A DNA stretch of 6,088 nt, from positions 1 through 6,088 of the forward strand of contig JAJFJX010000222.1 in NCBI GenBank assembly GCA_021773655.1, in the 5' to 3' direction. The notes under the pieces were generated by a model, which ran no database searches, was not told the origin of the DNA, and worked only from the letters and a program-made list of their open reading frames with translations. Positions 5,840 to 6,088 of this stretch are shown piece by piece. A program made the translations under genes and the position numbers. This stretch comes from Panacagrimonas sp. Its GTDB lineage: Bacteria; Pseudomonadota; Gammaproteobacteria; Nevskiales; Nevskiaceae. Within the stretch, counting starts at the first letter, position 1. Every line of letters begins with the position of its first letter.

Positions 5840-6088
5840 TCAATGAGCCGCGAGCGGCATCGGTTCGCGGGCGCGCGTGCGGGTCGCGGCCGCGATGTAC
5901 ACGGCTGCCAGAATGCTGAAGATGTAGGCCTGCACCATGCCGGTGAGCAGCCCCAGCACGGTCATGATCACGGGGAACACGAAGGGCGTGATGGCCAGCA
6001 GGATGGCGATGATCATGGCGCCGCTCATCATGTTGCCGAACAGGCGCACGGCCAGCGCCAGGGTGCGCGACACTTCGCTGATGAGGTT
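5840..6088 (-). CDS. atpB: N-type ATPase subunit a, C-terminal part
   Basis: Only the last 82 residues are in the window; the frame is open to the right edge. Subunit a sits beside the c ring in the membrane and forms the two ion half-channels. The fragment contains the essential arginine helix, LALAVRLFGNMM (fragment residues 10-21), with R15 the stator arginine that faces the c-ring glutamate. The last helix has GMVQAYIFSILAAVY (50-64), where Q53 matches the conserved glutamine opposite that arginine. Two hydrophobic stretches between and around these fit the final membrane helices. The tail RTRAREPMPLAAH is short and basic. Internal GTG or ATG codons are not real starts, since the conserved sequence extends upstream to the window edge. 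It leads directly into atpE, and an N-ATPase operon would carry atpD, atpC, atpQ and atpR before it. Confidence 0.93.
   Translation of the reverse strand, partial: NLISEVSRTLALAVRLFGNMMSGAMIIAILLAITPFVFPVIMTVLGLLTGMVQAYIFSILAAVYIAAATRTRAREPMPLAAH

Overview
This window comes from a high-GC bacterium, most likely a proteobacterium (beta or gamma). That placement is inferred from base composition and gene families and was not tested by search. Every gene I can support reads on the minus strand, so the biological order runs from the right end of the window to the left.

Right half (6088 to 3096): this is part of an F1Fo ATPase operon of the alternate N-ATPase type. In reading order it holds the C-terminal end of atpB (a subunit), atpE (c subunit with two membrane carboxylates), atpF (a b subunit carrying a C-terminal delta-like domain) and atpA (alpha). 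Three points indicate N-type rather than the housekeeping enzyme: there is no separate atpH, AtpF is 267 residues long with a delta-like tail, and the c subunit has Glu in both helices plus the E-S-T-x-x-Y ligand set. The genes are tightly packed, and atpF and atpA overlap by four bases. In known N-ATPase operons atpG (gamma) follows atpA. Here it does not: after the atpA stop comes a short non-coding stretch and then an unrelated gene.

Left half (2902 to 1): three accessory genes follow. They are a small AhpD-like carboxymuconolactone decarboxylase family protein with an intact E-x11-C-x2-C-x3-H motif, a two-domain protein (APH-like kinase fold plus a P-loop kinase), and a double PRC-barrel protein cut by the window edge. 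Genes of these types are often associated with redox or stress physiology in proteobacteria, but no shared pathway is shown here.

The main unexplained structure is a 122-base direct repeat, about 82% identical without gaps by hand count (100 of 122). One copy (3016-3137) covers the 3' end of atpA and the start of the gap where atpG is expected. The other (694-815) lies just upstream of the PRC-barrel gene. Its differences show no codon pattern, and its ends carry short imperfect inverted repeats (GCACC/GGTGC). It looks like a dispersed non-coding element, either a small MITE-like insertion or a shared regulatory leader. One possible story, unproven, is that insertion or recombination at this repeat removed atpG and gave alpha its present Pro/Ala-rich end.
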